Assembly (NCBI GenBank): GCA_002346625.1 | Contig: DEAF01000001.1 | Coordinates: 84,966 to 110,958, forward strand | Source of the DNA: Gemmatimonadales bacterium UBA2989 | GTDB taxonomy: Bacteria > Gemmatimonadota > Gemmatimonadetes > Longimicrobiales > Gaopeijiaceae | DNA: 25,993 nt | Direction: 5' to 3' | In this document: in pieces, positions 15,208 through 22,107 of the stretch | Numbering within the stretch: the stretch's first letter is position 1 | Layout: every line of letters begins with the position of its first letter | Made by a program: the position numbers and the translations under genes | The notes under the pieces: generated by a model | The model's input: the letters and a program-made list of their open reading frames with translations, nothing else | Database searches by the model: none | What the model was told of the DNA's origin: nothing

Positions 15208-15966
15208 TCAGGAAGAAGCCCATCCAAGTAGTAAATCTATCTGGTCGGTCGTGAAACGTGTAACTCCAATATCTCTGAGACGTTTCGCCTCATCGATATT
15301 GTTAACTGTCCACACTACCACATCTATACCAATTTTTCGTGCTTGATCAACCATATATGGATTTTCTAGGGGGAGGGTATGGCTTAGGTCAAGTATAGCG
15401 TTTGATTTTCCTTCAACACGTTTTAGTGCTTCATCAAACCGATCCGATGTTTCAACTATGAAACCGATTCCTAAGCCAGAATCCCGGCAACATATTTGAT
15501 CCACAATGTCCCAGTCTATACTGAGGAATGTTGTTTTGTCTGCAAAATTAGTTTCACGAATAATTTGGATCATGGTATCAAGATCTTGGAGTTTCCGGAT
15601 ACCTTTTACTTCGACGTAGATGTAATCAATCTGACCATTGAGTTGATTAATAGCTTCCATCAGGGAAGGTATCTTCTCTCCGGAGAACTCTTCTGAAAAC
15701 CACTTACCTGCATCCAAATCTTGAAGTTGTCGGAAGGTTTTACATTTTAGAGGACCGAAGCCATTTGTGGTGCGATGAAGGTCGTCATCGTGGAAGAGGA
15801 CGGGAGTCCCGCAGGAGGATATATGAATGTCAAATTCAACGGACCTAACTCCAGTAGCTATTGCAGAGTTTAGAGATGCTATGGTGTTTTCAGGTGCTAC
15901 AGCCGAATATCCTCTATGGCCTATGATCTCTAGTTGTGTACCTGGATCAATGTTATTTTTGTTCAT
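15208..15966 (-). CDS. ugpQ: Glycerophosphodiester phosphodiesterase (GDPD/UgpQ-like)
   Basis: Hydrolyses glycerophosphodiesters to glycerol-3-phosphate and an alcohol. The 252-residue protein has the GDPD barrel signatures: GHRGYSAVAPENT with H17, R18, E26 and N27, the metal ligands E44 and D46 in VEFDIHIS, and H59 in PVLFHDDDLHRTTNG. The C-terminal VVVWTVNNIDEAKRLRDIGV is the usual closing block. There is no signal peptide, so it is cytoplasmic as in UgpQ. The start is ATG at 15966. It is followed on the same strand by an orphan ABC ATPase. The gene symbol is by family resemblance. Confidence 0.93.
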   Translation of the reverse strand: MNKNNIDPGTQLEIIGHRGYSAVAPENTIASLNSAIATGVRSVEFDIHISSCGTPVLFHDDDLHRTTNGFGPLKCKTFRQLQDLDAGKWFSEEFSGEKIPSLMEAINQLNGQIDYIYVEVKGIRKLQDLDTMIQIIRETNFADKTTFLSIDWDIVDQICCRDSGLGIGFIVETSDRFDEALKRVEGKSNAILDLSHTLPLENPYMVDQARKIGIDVVVWTVNNIDEAKRLRDIGVTRFTTDQIDLLLGWASS

Positions 15967-16103
15967 TGTAGCAAAATAGTTATTTATGATTATTAATAAT
16001 AAATTGAGTTTTTCATTGGGACCTATCTTAAAATTCTGCTAATAAAGCTATCCTAAGGCTATTAACAAATAATTTTTAATTGTTATGATTCTTGGGTTAA
16101 CGC

Positions 16104-16156
16104 TTGCGAAATTTTTCACAAACTCCTATAAATTCTATGTATAAGTATTATACTTA
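16104..16156 (+). promoter_or_regulatory. Candidate promoter and 15-bp palindromic operator for the TPR gene
   Basis: TTGCGA (16104-16109), 17-base spacer, TATAAA (16127-16132), giving an expected transcript start near 16139. Immediately after it is a perfect palindrome TAAGTAT-T-ATACTTA (16142-16156), well placed to act as a repressor site. It lies in the AT-rich divergent gap between the GDPD gene and the TPR gene. Confidence 0.38.
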
Positions 16157-16213
16157 ATGAAGAATAACTAGTAATAAATTTATTCAGAGTTCCATAACGG
16201 AGTGTGTATTATA

Positions 16214-17953
16214 ATGGGACGTAATTGCCTGATTTTCTCGTTTTTCATGTCAATTGTATTACCTGTCACGGGTAATACGATTATTCATGCACAACAAACT
16301 GTAAGTAGTCGTTTTAGGGTGCTAATTCCTGATTTTAGACCCATTAATGGAGAGAGCAATAAATTTGGCGAAAAACTGGCCGATAAACTCAGGGATCGAA
16401 TCAGTGATTTGAATACGCACACAGCTGTGGATGAGAAGGATATTAAAAACGACCTTAAAAGATTCGATATGGAAATGAAGGATCTGACTTGTATAAAGGC
16501 TCGTCAGCTTGCACAACAAAGCAACTACGAGGTTGTACTGTGTGCTGAGTACACGGGAACCAAGCTGAAATGGGATGTCCAGAACATTAAGTTTGTGGAT
16601 ACCAACACGGGAGAGGAATTTGACGTAGATGCAATCACGTCAGCAGACAAGCAAGAAGAAGAGGCAGCATCACAAATAGTTGAGCGTTTCAAGTTGTTCG
16701 TAGAACAAACTCGTGTTGCTGTGTTCTGCTCTGATTATGCCCAAAGCCAGCAGTGGGATAGCTCACTTGAGAACTGTGATCGAGCTCTCCAGCTTAATCC
16801 AAATGCCACTTCGGTTAGATATACTCGTGCAAATGTACTTCGCCAGACGGAACGATTTGATGAGTCTCTTGAAGAAATCAAGAATATATTGGAGAGGAAT
16901 CCTTTCCATGAAAATGCACTTTTGCTGGGTGGTTTTGTAGCGATCAACCTTGGTGACGAAGATTTGGCTCGCCAGTATTACCGCAAATACCTAGAGCTGG
17001 ATCCGGCCAATGCTTCTGTGCGTATGAAGGTTGCTTATGATTTAGCTCAGGAGGGTGATCCTCTTGGAAGTGTAGAACTCATTGATGAGGGAATTAAAGC
17101 AGACCCAGAAAACATTGATTTTTACGAACAGTTGGGGAACTTCGCATTTGCTGGAGCTGAACAGGTGCGCAAAGAAGCACAGATTGATGGCGGAGATGGT
17201 ATGACTCAGGAAGTTGTTGATCTCTACCACAAGGCAATCGGAGCATATGAAAAAGTTCTAGATGCTAAGGGTGAAGAAACTTTAGTAACTCAGTTACGCA
17301 ATGTATCTGCAGCCCACCTACAGCTGGGTGATGCCGTGGCATCGGCAGAATTTTCGAAGCGAGCGTTACAATCTCACTCTCAGGAACCATCGTTATGGGC
17401 GATCTATGCAGAGGCACTAAAAGAAAGCGGTCAGATTGATGATGCTGTAAAAGCTCTGTCATCTATTGAGGGTATAGATCCAAATTGGCCTAATTTACAT
17501 TTGCGTATGGGAAGTTGGCTAATTGAATCTAATAGTATTGAAGATGCGATTGAGGTTTTACAGAAGGGAGTTACTAGTGGGGTGTCTCCTGATCAAGCGG
17601 CTAATATGATTTTTAGCCATGCTTACTCTACCTATATCCAACCTGCTCAGAAGGATTATGCTCGTTTTGTGGCACTTATCGTTAATGCCAAGGATTTTGA
17701 AGTAACTACTCAAATTCGACAGCAGTTTGACTTTTGGCACGCCTATAGCCTTTACAACCGGGGCATGGCAATAGGTTCTCCAGAAACGGTGGCATCAGCT
17801 AAGCGATCACTCCCTCTATTCCAGCAAGCCTTGAGACTTTTTAGGGCGTCTAAGGGATATGCTGATAGGACACCATCTATTGATTATCAACGTTTTATTG
17901 ATGCGACAAATACTTATATAGAAATTCAAGAGGCTCTTATAGAGCGAGGATAG
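16214..17953 (+). CDS. Secreted TPR-repeat protein with N-terminal CsgG/TolB-like domain
   Basis: No precise function recognised. From ATG 16214 it has 579 residues: a signal peptide (MGRNCLIFSFFMSIVLPVTG with probable cleavage near IIHAQ), a region to about 170 that resembles the small nucleotide-binding-like fold of CsgG/TolB-type periplasmic proteins (VLIPDFRPINGESNKFGEKLADKL, then YEVVLCAEYTG), and then a long array of tetratricopeptide repeats to the end (for example LGDEDLARQYYRKYLELDPANASV). A role as an envelope scaffold or assembly factor is plausible but inferred. GTG 16202 would add four residues, but CGGAG at 16198-16202 fits ATG 16214 better. It stands alone, with its own terminator. 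Confidence 0.85.
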   Translation: MGRNCLIFSFFMSIVLPVTGNTIIHAQQTVSSRFRVLIPDFRPINGESNKFGEKLADKLRDRISDLNTHTAVDEKDIKNDLKRFDMEMKDLTCIKARQLAQQSNYEVVLCAEYTGTKLKWDVQNIKFVDTNTGEEFDVDAITSADKQEEEAASQIVERFKLFVEQTRVAVFCSDYAQSQQWDSSLENCDRALQLNPNATSVRYTRANVLRQTERFDESLEEIKNILERNPFHENALLLGGFVAINLGDEDLARQYYRKYLELDPANASVRMKVAYDLAQEGDPLGSVELIDEGIKADPENIDFYEQLGNFAFAGAEQVRKEAQIDGGDGMTQEVVDLYHKAIGAYEKVLDAKGEETLVTQLRNVSAAHLQLGDAVASAEFSKRALQSHSQEPSLWAIYAEALKESGQIDDAVKALSSIEGIDPNWPNLHLRMGSWLIESNSIEDAIEVLQKGVTSGVSPDQAANMIFSHAYSTYIQPAQKDYARFVALIVNAKDFEVTTQIRQQFDFWHAYSLYNRGMAIGSPETVASAKRSLPLFQQALRLFRASKGYADRTPSIDYQRFIDATNTYIEIQEALIERG

Positions 17954-17995
17954 GTCGAGGAAGTTAGATGTAAGTAGTATAATTTTGGTTTACAT

Positions 17996-18033
17996 AAAAA
18001 ATGCTGCGGATAAGGTGGTCCGCAGCATTTTTT
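17996..18033. terminator. Bidirectional intrinsic terminator after the TPR gene
   Basis: AAAAAATGCTGCGGA (17996-18010) pairs perfectly with TCCGCAGCATTTTTT (18019-18033) around an 8-base loop: a 15-bp stem with an A run on one side and a T run on the other. It can stop transcription from either direction and isolates the TPR gene from the dcw cluster. Confidence 0.95.
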
Positions 18034-18127
18034 ATATATGTGTATTTGCCTTGGTAAAGTCTTAATTTTCTAAGATATAACTGCTTTTGGTTGCTGGGTT
18101 TTATCGGCTCTGTTGTAACACTAAAGT

Positions 18128-18147
18128 AGTGGGGAATAGTGGGGGAG
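18128..18147 (+). promoter_or_regulatory. Distal MraZ-box-like tandem repeat
   Basis: AGTGGGGAAT (18128-18137) and AGTGGGGGAG (18138-18147) are two tandem 10-mers, eight of ten bases identical. They give TGGGN-N5-TGGGN, the spacing described for MraZ boxes. They lie about 220 bp upstream of the proximal repeat cluster and in the opposite orientation. Confidence 0.4.
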
Positions 18148-18167
18148 ACGTTTTTAAGCAAAAAAAA

Positions 18168-18194
18168 TCTCCTAAAAATTCCCTAAATCTCCTA
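18168..18194 (+). repeat. Three phased CTCCTA-like repeats
   Basis: TCTCCTA (18168), TTCCCTA (18179) and TCTCCTA (18188) recur at 11 and 9 bases, averaging one helical turn, within an AT-rich stretch. They may be a protein-binding array or low-complexity chance. Confidence 0.3.
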
Positions 18195-18306
18195 TTTATT
18201 GTCATATATTAAAAATATGTAAGTATATGTATGATAATACTTTACATTGTTTTATATTGGCATCATATACCAAATAAAAACCGAAAACGATTACTTATAA
18301 AAAAAC

Positions 18307-18336
18307 TTGACTGCTCTATAGCATTATTCGTATTAT
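18307..18336 (+). promoter_or_regulatory. Sigma-70 type promoter of the dcw operon
   Basis: TTGACT (18307-18312) and TATTAT (18331-18336) are each five of six to consensus and separated by 18 bases. The expected transcript start near 18343 is just ahead of the phased CCA(C/T) repeats and about 44 bases before the mraZ ATG. Confidence 0.55.
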
Positions 18337-18350
18337 CCCTTTGATATTTA

Positions 18351-18384
18351 CCACTTTTCACCACATTTACCCATAAAGTGCCAC
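18351..18384 (-). promoter_or_regulatory. Putative MraZ operator: four 10-bp-phased repeats
   Basis: CCAC, CCAC, CCAT and CCAC start at 18351, 18361, 18371 and 18381, exactly 10 bases apart. On the minus strand they read (A/G)TGG followed by C, G, T and T in order, with a TGG-N7 period of 10. MraZ in E. coli binds TGGGN repeats with 5-base spacers, and in Mollicutes GTG-containing repeats of the same period. The block lies between the -10 box and the ATG of mraZ, where binding would repress. Confidence 0.6.
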
Positions 18385-18386
18385 AC

Positions 18387-18821
18387 ATGGCTAGTTTTTT
18401 GGGCAGATACGAGTATCAACTTGACCAGAAGGGACGGGTCAGCTTGCCCTCAGCATTTCGCCGAGAATCTGAAGGGGATCGTTTCGTATTGCTCCAGTGG
18501 AAATCTCCCGCTCTTACCCTATTCCCTCAAGCCTCCTGGGCCCAGACAGAGGAACGTCTTCTAACATTTCGAAGAAACCAACCTGGGGCATGGGCTGATG
18601 TACTTGCAATTGCAGCCAGTGCTGTGGATGTGACTCCAGATAAACAAGGGAGAATTCTTGTTCCAGCCTGGTTACAGGATGTCGGTAATCTTAAGGGAAA
18701 AGTTTTACTAGTTGGCAATATAGATCGTGTTGAGCTTTGGAATCCATCTTCCTTTGATGAGGCTATAAAATCGAGGTCTTATGAAGAATTCGAGAAGTTT
18801 TCTAGCCAAATATTTGGGTGA
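18387..18821 (+). CDS. mraZ: Transcriptional regulator MraZ
   Basis: DNA-binding protein of the AbrB/SpoVT swapped-hairpin type that autoregulates the dcw cluster. From ATG 18387 it has 144 residues with two tandem MraZ repeats: the first has GRYEYQLDQKGRVSLPSAFR and the second VDVTPDKQGRILVPAWLQ. These DxKGR-x-x-(L/V)P-type motifs are the family signature, and the length is normal. An in-frame GTG at 18378 would add three residues; the ATG gives the typical MraZ N-terminus and is preferred. No Shine-Dalgarno is evident. It is the first gene of the cluster, directly preceded by phased repeats that fit its own operator, and rsmH begins three bases after its stop. Confidence 0.95.
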   Translation: MASFLGRYEYQLDQKGRVSLPSAFRRESEGDRFVLLQWKSPALTLFPQASWAQTEERLLTFRRNQPGAWADVLAIAASAVDVTPDKQGRILVPAWLQDVGNLKGKVLLVGNIDRVELWNPSSFDEAIKSRSYEEFEKFSSQIFG

Positions 18822-18824
18822 TTT

Positions 18825-19799
18825 GTGGCTATTGTCATACGAATCCCTGAGGTGGAAACCGATTGTGCAGAATCTATAGTGCTATATCACGAACCGGTAA
18901 TGACTACCGAAGTGATGGACCTAATGAAGCCTCTAGGACCTGGCCTTTATTTGGACGGGACTGTGGGAGGCGGTGGACATTCTCGTTTGCTTCTGGAGAT
19001 GTGTAGAGAATGCCGAGTCATTGCGGTGGATTGTGATCATGAAGCACTGGATGTAGCTAAAGCTACTCTGGCTCCGTTTGGAGAGAGGGTAATCTTCCTA
19101 CGAGCACGTTTCGATGAGGCATTAGATAGGTCGGGTATTGTAGAGCCTCTTTCTGGGGCGCTCCTAGATCTAGGTGTTAGTTCACACCAGATCGACTCCG
19201 ATAAAAGAGGGTTCACTTTCCGTCGGAAAGTTGACCTAGATATGCGTATGGCTAGTGACGAAGAAGGAATTCCTAATGCAGCTCAGCTTCTCAATGATTC
19301 TAACGAGAAAATTCTGGCCCGAATCTTCCATGAGTATGGAGAAGAACCCAAAGCACGTCGGTTAGCTAGAGAAATTGTCAGCCGTCGTAATGACAAGCCT
19401 TTCCGTACCAGCGATGACCTGGTGGCAGCTTATTCGAAGGCTTTGGGTCGCAATCCTAAGGCAAAGGATAAAGCGAGGATATTTCAAGCATTAAGAATAG
19501 CTGTTAATAGAGAAATAGAGGTTCTAAAAAATGGTCTTTTCAGAATTAGAGAAGCGCTTAGCCCTGGGGCTACTATAGTCGTGATATCATATCACTCATT
19601 GGAAGATCGATTGGTTAAAAATGCTTTTCGAGAGTGGAGTAGTTCCTGTGTGTGCATTCCGGGTTTGCCTATCTGTACGTGTCGTGGCAAACCGCTTGGC
19701 ACCACTTTGACGCGTTCTCCAATTGGTCCTAGTGACATTGAGGTAGCCCGCAATCCACGATCTCGGAGTGCTCGCCTAAGGGCTTGGAGGAAATCGTGA
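18825..19799 (+). CDS. rsmH: 16S rRNA (cytosine1402-N4)-methyltransferase RsmH
   Basis: Methylates N4 of C1402 in the decoding centre of 16S rRNA using S-adenosylmethionine. The 324 residues contain YHEPVMTTEVMDLMKP, the SAM-binding motif DGTVGGGGHS (44-53), ALLDLGVSSHQID, RGFTFRRKVDLDMRM, FQALRIAVNREIEVL and VISYHSLEDRLVK, all characteristic of RsmH/MraW. The GTG start at 18825, three bases after the mraZ stop, gives an N-terminal extension of about 20 residues before the conserved YHEPV; a later start is possible but no better codon is evident. The stop overlaps the likely ftsL start. Confidence 0.96.
   Translation: MAIVIRIPEVETDCAESIVLYHEPVMTTEVMDLMKPLGPGLYLDGTVGGGGHSRLLLEMCRECRVIAVDCDHEALDVAKATLAPFGERVIFLRARFDEALDRSGIVEPLSGALLDLGVSSHQIDSDKRGFTFRRKVDLDMRMASDEEGIPNAAQLLNDSNEKILARIFHEYGEEPKARRLAREIVSRRNDKPFRTSDDLVAAYSKALGRNPKAKDKARIFQALRIAVNREIEVLKNGLFRIREALSPGATIVVISYHSLEDRLVKNAFREWSSSCVCIPGLPICTCRGKPLGTTLTRSPIGPSDIEVARNPRSRSARLRAWRKS
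19786..19790 (+). promoter_or_regulatory. Ribosome binding site fixing the GTG start of ftsL
   Basis: GGAGG lies five bases before GTG 19796, within the end of rsmH. It favours this GTG over an in-frame TTG at 19784 that overlaps the site itself. Confidence 0.7.
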
Positions 19800-20098
19800 T
19801 ACGTCGTAGGCGACAGAATGCATGGATTTCTATCAGTATCCTGTCCTTAGTATTCGCAAGTATTCTTCTTTCGGTGGGTGGACTAATATGGCGACAAAGC
19901 AGGGCTCTTGAAGCTTTGGCTAAGCTTGATGAAGTGCGACGTGATTTGTCTTTCGCAGAAGCAGAGCGTACTGAACTAGAGAGGCGCATACAAGGTCTCG
20001 AAAGCAGAGCACGTATATCTAGTGTGGCAGTAGAACATCTTGGCATGCACCATCCTGATGCTTCGGAAATAGTTCTCCTGGCTGGAGCATACCGATGA
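19796..20098 (+). CDS. ftsL: FtsL-like septum protein (bitopic, coiled coil)
   Basis: Small divisome protein that, with FtsB and FtsQ, helps activate septal wall synthesis. From GTG 19796 it has 100 residues: a basic cytoplasmic start (IRRRRQNAW), one membrane helix (about ISISILSLVFASILLSVGGL) and a leucine/charge-rich coiled coil (ALEALAKLDEVRRDL to ELERRIQGLESRAR) ending with a HLGMHHPD-type segment. FtsL sequences are poorly conserved, so the call rests on topology, size and position between rsmH and ftsI. It overlaps rsmH and ftsI by a few bases at each end (GTGA, ATGA). Confidence 0.85.
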   Translation: MIRRRRQNAWISISILSLVFASILLSVGGLIWRQSRALEALAKLDEVRRDLSFAEAERTELERRIQGLESRARISSVAVEHLGMHHPDASEIVLLAGAYR

Positions 20099-22107
20099 GA
20101 CGATCCCGTAAAAAGATAAACTCTAGTGTGATACTTCGGAGGCGTTTACTGCTAAGCATTTTGCTGTTCTCAGGGGTAATGATTTTAGGACGAGCTTCAC
20201 AAATCCAGATTTTTCAGAGAGCACACTGGAGACAACAAGCTGAGCAGCAGCATCGTACCAGTGTTGAAGTAATCGGCCCACGAGGATCAGTTATTGATCG
20301 CTCGGGATTAGACTTAGCGATAAGTCGTGAATTCTCCAGGGTAAGCTTAGCGCCTCGTGAAATTATAAACGTAGAATATGCAATAAAACTCCTATCGGAA
20401 ACATTAGGATTATCCCGAGATTTTGCCCGGACTGCGGTAACCTCATCAAAACGGTGGTATGTCCTTCCAAATTTATATCCTCCCTCTGTGCGAGGGGCCT
20501 TGACGAATGTTCCTGGTTTTTATCTGGAGCGTGAATATCGCCGTTCCTATCCTCGCGGGGAGTTAGCAGGAGGGATTCTAGGAGTTGTTAGGGGTGACAA
20601 GGGATACGGAGGGATAGAACAGGTTTTTGACGAGTCACTTCGTGGAAGTGAAGGAAGGGCTGTCCTTACACGTAATCACTTGGGTCAGGCTATCCCGGGA
20701 GAGAGTGTGCTAGTTAAGGAACCTGAAGTTGGTGGGCAGGTCGTCCTGACTCTCGATCTTGATTTACAAGAGATTGGTCATCAAGTCCTAATGGAGGCTG
20801 TTGAAAAGACAGAATCTCAGGGTGGTGATTTACTTATTACAGATCCTCGTACCGGAGATATTTTGGCCATGATTTCGGTACGAGATGGATCTACAAAGGT
20901 TTTGTCTGCTATCAACACTCCATACGAGCCTGGTTCTACTCTTAAGCCCTTTACAGTTGCCAGTCTTTTGGAATACGAACTGGCTTCTCTCGAAGATACT
21001 GTTGATACAGAAGAAGGTCGATGGACTGTGGAAGGCAGGACTATAAGTGATGTTCACCCCGAAGGTGGTGTAATTAGTCTAGCACATGCGTTAAAAATTT
21101 CTTCTAACGTTGGTGTAGCTAAAGCAGCCCAAGTTATGACTCCAGCAATCCAGTACGAAACTCTGCGAGATTTTGGGCTTGGAGTTCCTACTGGAGTCGG
21201 ACTTCCAGGTGAGGTCAGGGGTACCCTTAGACGTCCTGAACATTGGAGCCTTCAGTCACCTGTTTCTTTGGCTATCGGTTATGAAGTTTCGGTGACACCT
21301 CTTCAGATGGCTATGGCATACGGAGCTCTAGCAAATGGAGGTCGCCTAATGCGTCCCCGGATTGTAAAAGAGGTCCGCGATGCATCAGGCCGTACAGTTG
21401 ATACTTTCCAGCCACGTTTGGTAAGGCAGGTTGTGTCAGAATCAGTTACTCAGAAGATCACAGATGTACTTGTGGATGTTGTTGAGGGTGGTACAGGCAC
21501 ACGTGCCAGGCTGAGTACTTTTGCAGTAGCTGGTAAGAGTGGAACAAGTCGAGCTTGGTCAGATGGTGGTTATCAATCTGGAGATTACTTCTCGTCTTTC
21601 GTTGGTTTTTTCCCGGCTAAAGATCCACAAGTCGTGGTTCTAGTAAAATTGGATAAACCCAAGGGTGACTACTACGGGGGGGCTACGGCTGCTCCTGTTA
21701 CACGAGCAACTCTCGAATCTATCCTTGCCTCCCGTCAAACGACTTTGAATCGCGGTGCATTAGCCCAAGTAGCACGTACTCAATCTTTTCCAAGTGTATC
21801 TCCAATTTTGGATGAAGTAGCTCCATTTAATAGAGGGGTGATCCCATATCGGCTTACCTCTTTATATGAATTTGAAGAAGATGTAGATCCAAATCCCGAT
21901 ATACTTCATGGCTCTAACAAAGTCATAGTCCCAGATGTTGCAGGTCTTCCAGCTAGAGCTGCTGTTCGGAAGATGCATAATTTAGGGTTGCGTGTTCATT
22001 GGGAAGGTTATGGTTCCGTAACGATTACACTTCCTGTGCCTGGATCTTTACTGACACGTGGAGATACGGTTCATCTTTCATCAAGAACACGAAAAAGTAA
22101 TGGCTAG
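20095..22107 (+). CDS. ftsI: Septal peptidoglycan transpeptidase FtsI (PBP) with PASTA domain
   Basis: Cross-links peptidoglycan at the division septum. The 670 residues comprise one N-terminal membrane helix (about 14-32), a PBP dimerisation-type region starting with RGSVIDRSG, a transpeptidase domain with S281 in EPGSTLKPF (SxxK), S336-N338 (SSN), and a KSGT box at 481-484 instead of the usual KTGT, and a C-terminal PASTA domain (about 609-668, IVPDVAGLPARAAV). ATG 20095 overlaps the ftsL stop. The catalytic serine and both other motifs are present, so activity is expected; S for T in the KTG box occurs in some class B PBPs. Confidence 0.95.
   Translation: MRRSRKKINSSVILRRRLLLSILLFSGVMILGRASQIQIFQRAHWRQQAEQQHRTSVEVIGPRGSVIDRSGLDLAISREFSRVSLAPREIINVEYAIKLLSETLGLSRDFARTAVTSSKRWYVLPNLYPPSVRGALTNVPGFYLEREYRRSYPRGELAGGILGVVRGDKGYGGIEQVFDESLRGSEGRAVLTRNHLGQAIPGESVLVKEPEVGGQVVLTLDLDLQEIGHQVLMEAVEKTESQGGDLLITDPRTGDILAMISVRDGSTKVLSAINTPYEPGSTLKPFTVASLLEYELASLEDTVDTEEGRWTVEGRTISDVHPEGGVISLAHALKISSNVGVAKAAQVMTPAIQYETLRDFGLGVPTGVGLPGEVRGTLRRPEHWSLQSPVSLAIGYEVSVTPLQMAMAYGALANGGRLMRPRIVKEVRDASGRTVDTFQPRLVRQVVSESVTQKITDVLVDVVEGGTGTRARLSTFAVAGKSGTSRAWSDGGYQSGDYFSSFVGFFPAKDPQVVVLVKLDKPKGDYYGGATAAPVTRATLESILASRQTTLNRGALAQVARTQSFPSVSPILDEVAPFNRGVIPYRLTSLYEFEEDVDPNPDILHGSNKVIVPDVAGLPARAAVRKMHNLGLRVHWEGYGSVTITLPVPGSLLTRGDTVHLSSRTRKSNG

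Larger units (their letters stand above)
18034..18386. other. Gene-free, AT-rich leader of the dcw cluster
   Basis: No convincing gene is seen in this 353-base stretch. It holds a two-repeat GTGGGG block (18128-18147), three CTCCTA-like repeats (18168-18194), long A/T tracts, a good promoter (18307-18336) and four phased CCA(C/T) repeats next to the mraZ start. The features are listed separately. Confidence 0.8.

Noticed and set aside
15988..16003. TTATTAATAA palindrome near the GDPD start as an operator
   Set aside because: Only A and T; such palindromes are expected by chance in this very AT-rich gap.
11255..17953. Genomic island integrated at tRNA-Val
   Set aside because: The stretch after the tRNA holds more accessory genes, but I found no integrase and no second copy of the tRNA 3' end as an attachment repeat.
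18034..18350. Small RNA or short gene in the gap before mraZ
   Set aside because: No hairpin-plus-T-run end and no open frame with a ribosome site was seen after the terminator at 18033; the repeats are better explained as binding sites.
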